Shown here piece by piece: positions 63,348 to 64,000 of a DNA stretch of 64,000 bases. Source of the stretch: DATJLY01 sp035604615. Lineage in GTDB: Bacteria; Pseudomonadota; Alphaproteobacteria; ATCC43930; CGMCC-115725. The notes beneath the pieces are model-generated. The model did no database searches. It was not told the DNA's origin and saw only the letters and a list, made by a program, of their open reading frames with translations. A program made the translations under genes and the position numbers. Each line of letters opens with the position of its first letter. Position 1 is the first letter of the stretch. The stretch lies in contig DATNID010000034.1 in assembly GCA_035604615.1 (NCBI GenBank), positions 10,607 to 74,606 of the forward strand, in the 5' to 3' direction.

Positions 63348-63818
63348 GAGAAGGCCCGTCCATTGTAAGGCTTGGCGCTTCGTTCGGAAGAAATCTTGTG
63401 TCGAAAATGGGTGGCGTTGTCAAGGCACACGGTAAGACCGAAGCGGGTCCATGCGTGTACATCGCCCGACATGCAAGGACAAACGGAGCGTAATGGGAAA
63501 CACAGGGTCTCTCACGGGTCAAGAGGCCGGCATGTTGCCACGGCGCCGTGGCCGCTGATTATGCTCGGGCCTATCGAAAACGCGCCGCCTCAGAAGTCCT
63601 TCTCGGACCTCCGACGCGGTTCAGCCATTACTGCTTCATCTCAGCGCTCCGTTCTGGTATGTTTCACGCGCAGAATGTCTAACAACCCCTTGATTGTAAT
63701 CCGAAAGCCTTATGACGTGAAAGGCAGCACCGGTCCCACACATAGACAGCAACGGCAATCGAGCCGTCAACGTCGCGAGGTCGAGAACGCTGCGCCCCAT
63801 ACGCTGAGGAAGGATAGA
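63348..63818. other. 470-bp stretch without a supported gene
   Basis: No convincing frame on either strand. It contains a perfect 16-bp palindrome (GCCACGGCGCCGTGGC, 63537-63552), a possible operator or chance GC symmetry, and AT-richer sequence from 63660 that may hold the promoter of the gene at 63819. Confidence 0.5.
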
Positions 63819-64000
63819 ATGCGCGTCTCGTTTGCGGCGATTGTCTGTTGCATCGCCAATATCTACTGGACAGGCGCGTCAGCAGCGCCGCGCTTGATGT
63901 GCAACGCTCATCCTTTGGTTGAGACGCTTCGCTGCGAGCGGCTGTTCGGACACAGCGACGCTTTTCGGCGCGGCGATATACAGATCAGCGGTGCGCATCA
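63819..64000 (+). CDS. Exported protein, truncated by window end
   Basis: Starts at ATG 63819 behind GAGGAAGGATA, a strong ribosome binding site, and stays open to the edge (60 complete codons). A signal peptide is evident (RVSFAAIVCCIANIYWTGAS, then AAP). The visible mature part has Cys in LMCNAHPLVETLRCERLFG. The C-terminus is outside the window, so no function is offered. Confidence 0.55.
   Translation, partial: MRVSFAAIVCCIANIYWTGASAAPRLMCNAHPLVETLRCERLFGHSDAFRRGDIQISGAH

Overview
High-GC chromosomal DNA from an alphaproteobacterium, probably Rhodospirillales or Reyranella-like. Evidence for this is the tatB-tatC-serS-pcm, nlpD, DUF815-ATPase/yajC-secD-secF-Mth938 and uvrA|ssb-gyrA-coaD gene orders, the folate-dependent TrmFO, and many 4-bp start/stop overlaps. 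No rRNA, tRNA, IS element, phage gene or CRISPR array was recognised, so finer taxonomy cannot be settled here.

Layout. 1-3400: end of an unknown gene, tatB, tatC, serS, pcm. 3464-13255: small secreted proteins and a copper/CuA-maturation module (DUF2946, CopC-CopD fusion, Sco1, PCuAC, YcnI) that encloses two ferritin-like proteins and an HpnL-like membrane protein. 13306-21340: degenerate-LytM NlpD, a PAS-like protein, a DUF815 ATPase, the Sec auxiliary complex yajC-secD-secF, and homologues of mitochondrial complex I assembly factors NDUFAF3 and NDUFAF6, with a minus-strand urate-hydroxylase-like membrane gene and a 30-aa membrane peptide between them. 21334-28364 (minus): acyl-CoA ligase, trmFO, Tat-type binding protein, uvrA. 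28516-34907 (plus): ssb, a Tat-signal ThDP enzyme, a c-type cytochrome, gyrA (Leu at the Ser83 position of the quinolone region), coaD. 35-46.5 kb: accessory genes (ParA/RHH/PAS-like operon, two GT87 membrane enzymes, orphan binding protein, DUF882 peptidase, MFS carrier, orphan HyuB, LLM oxidoreductase). 46.6-49.2 kb: a SnoaL-like protein and a large FG-GAP/calcium-binding repeat protein without an ATG.

Most notable region, 49418-60355. A minus-strand arm encodes a biuret-hydrolase-type isochorismatase (BiuH; Asp-Lys-Cys triad plus the expected Gln), a second isochorismatase paralogue that could be a triuret hydrolase (TrtA), and a complete BMP-type ABC importer. The divergent plus arm encodes AtzH (DUF3225), AtzG (DUF4089), AtzE, a FadR-type GntR regulator and full-length allophanate hydrolase AtzF. 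No cyanuric acid hydrolase (AtzD) lies in the window. The proposed route is import of triuret, biuret or a related oligo-urea; triuret to 1-carboxybiuret (TrtA-like); 1-carboxybiuret to 1,3-dicarboxyurea (AtzEG); 1,3-dicarboxyurea to allophanate (AtzH); allophanate to ammonia and CO2 (AtzF). BiuH would recover biuret formed by decarboxylation. This would give a nitrogen-scavenging pathway independent of cyanurate.

60.4-64 kb: a trypsin-fold protein with a doubtful nucleophile, another orphan binding protein, a small exported protein with a double-glycine-leader-like motif, a lipoprotein, and a truncated secreted protein at the edge.
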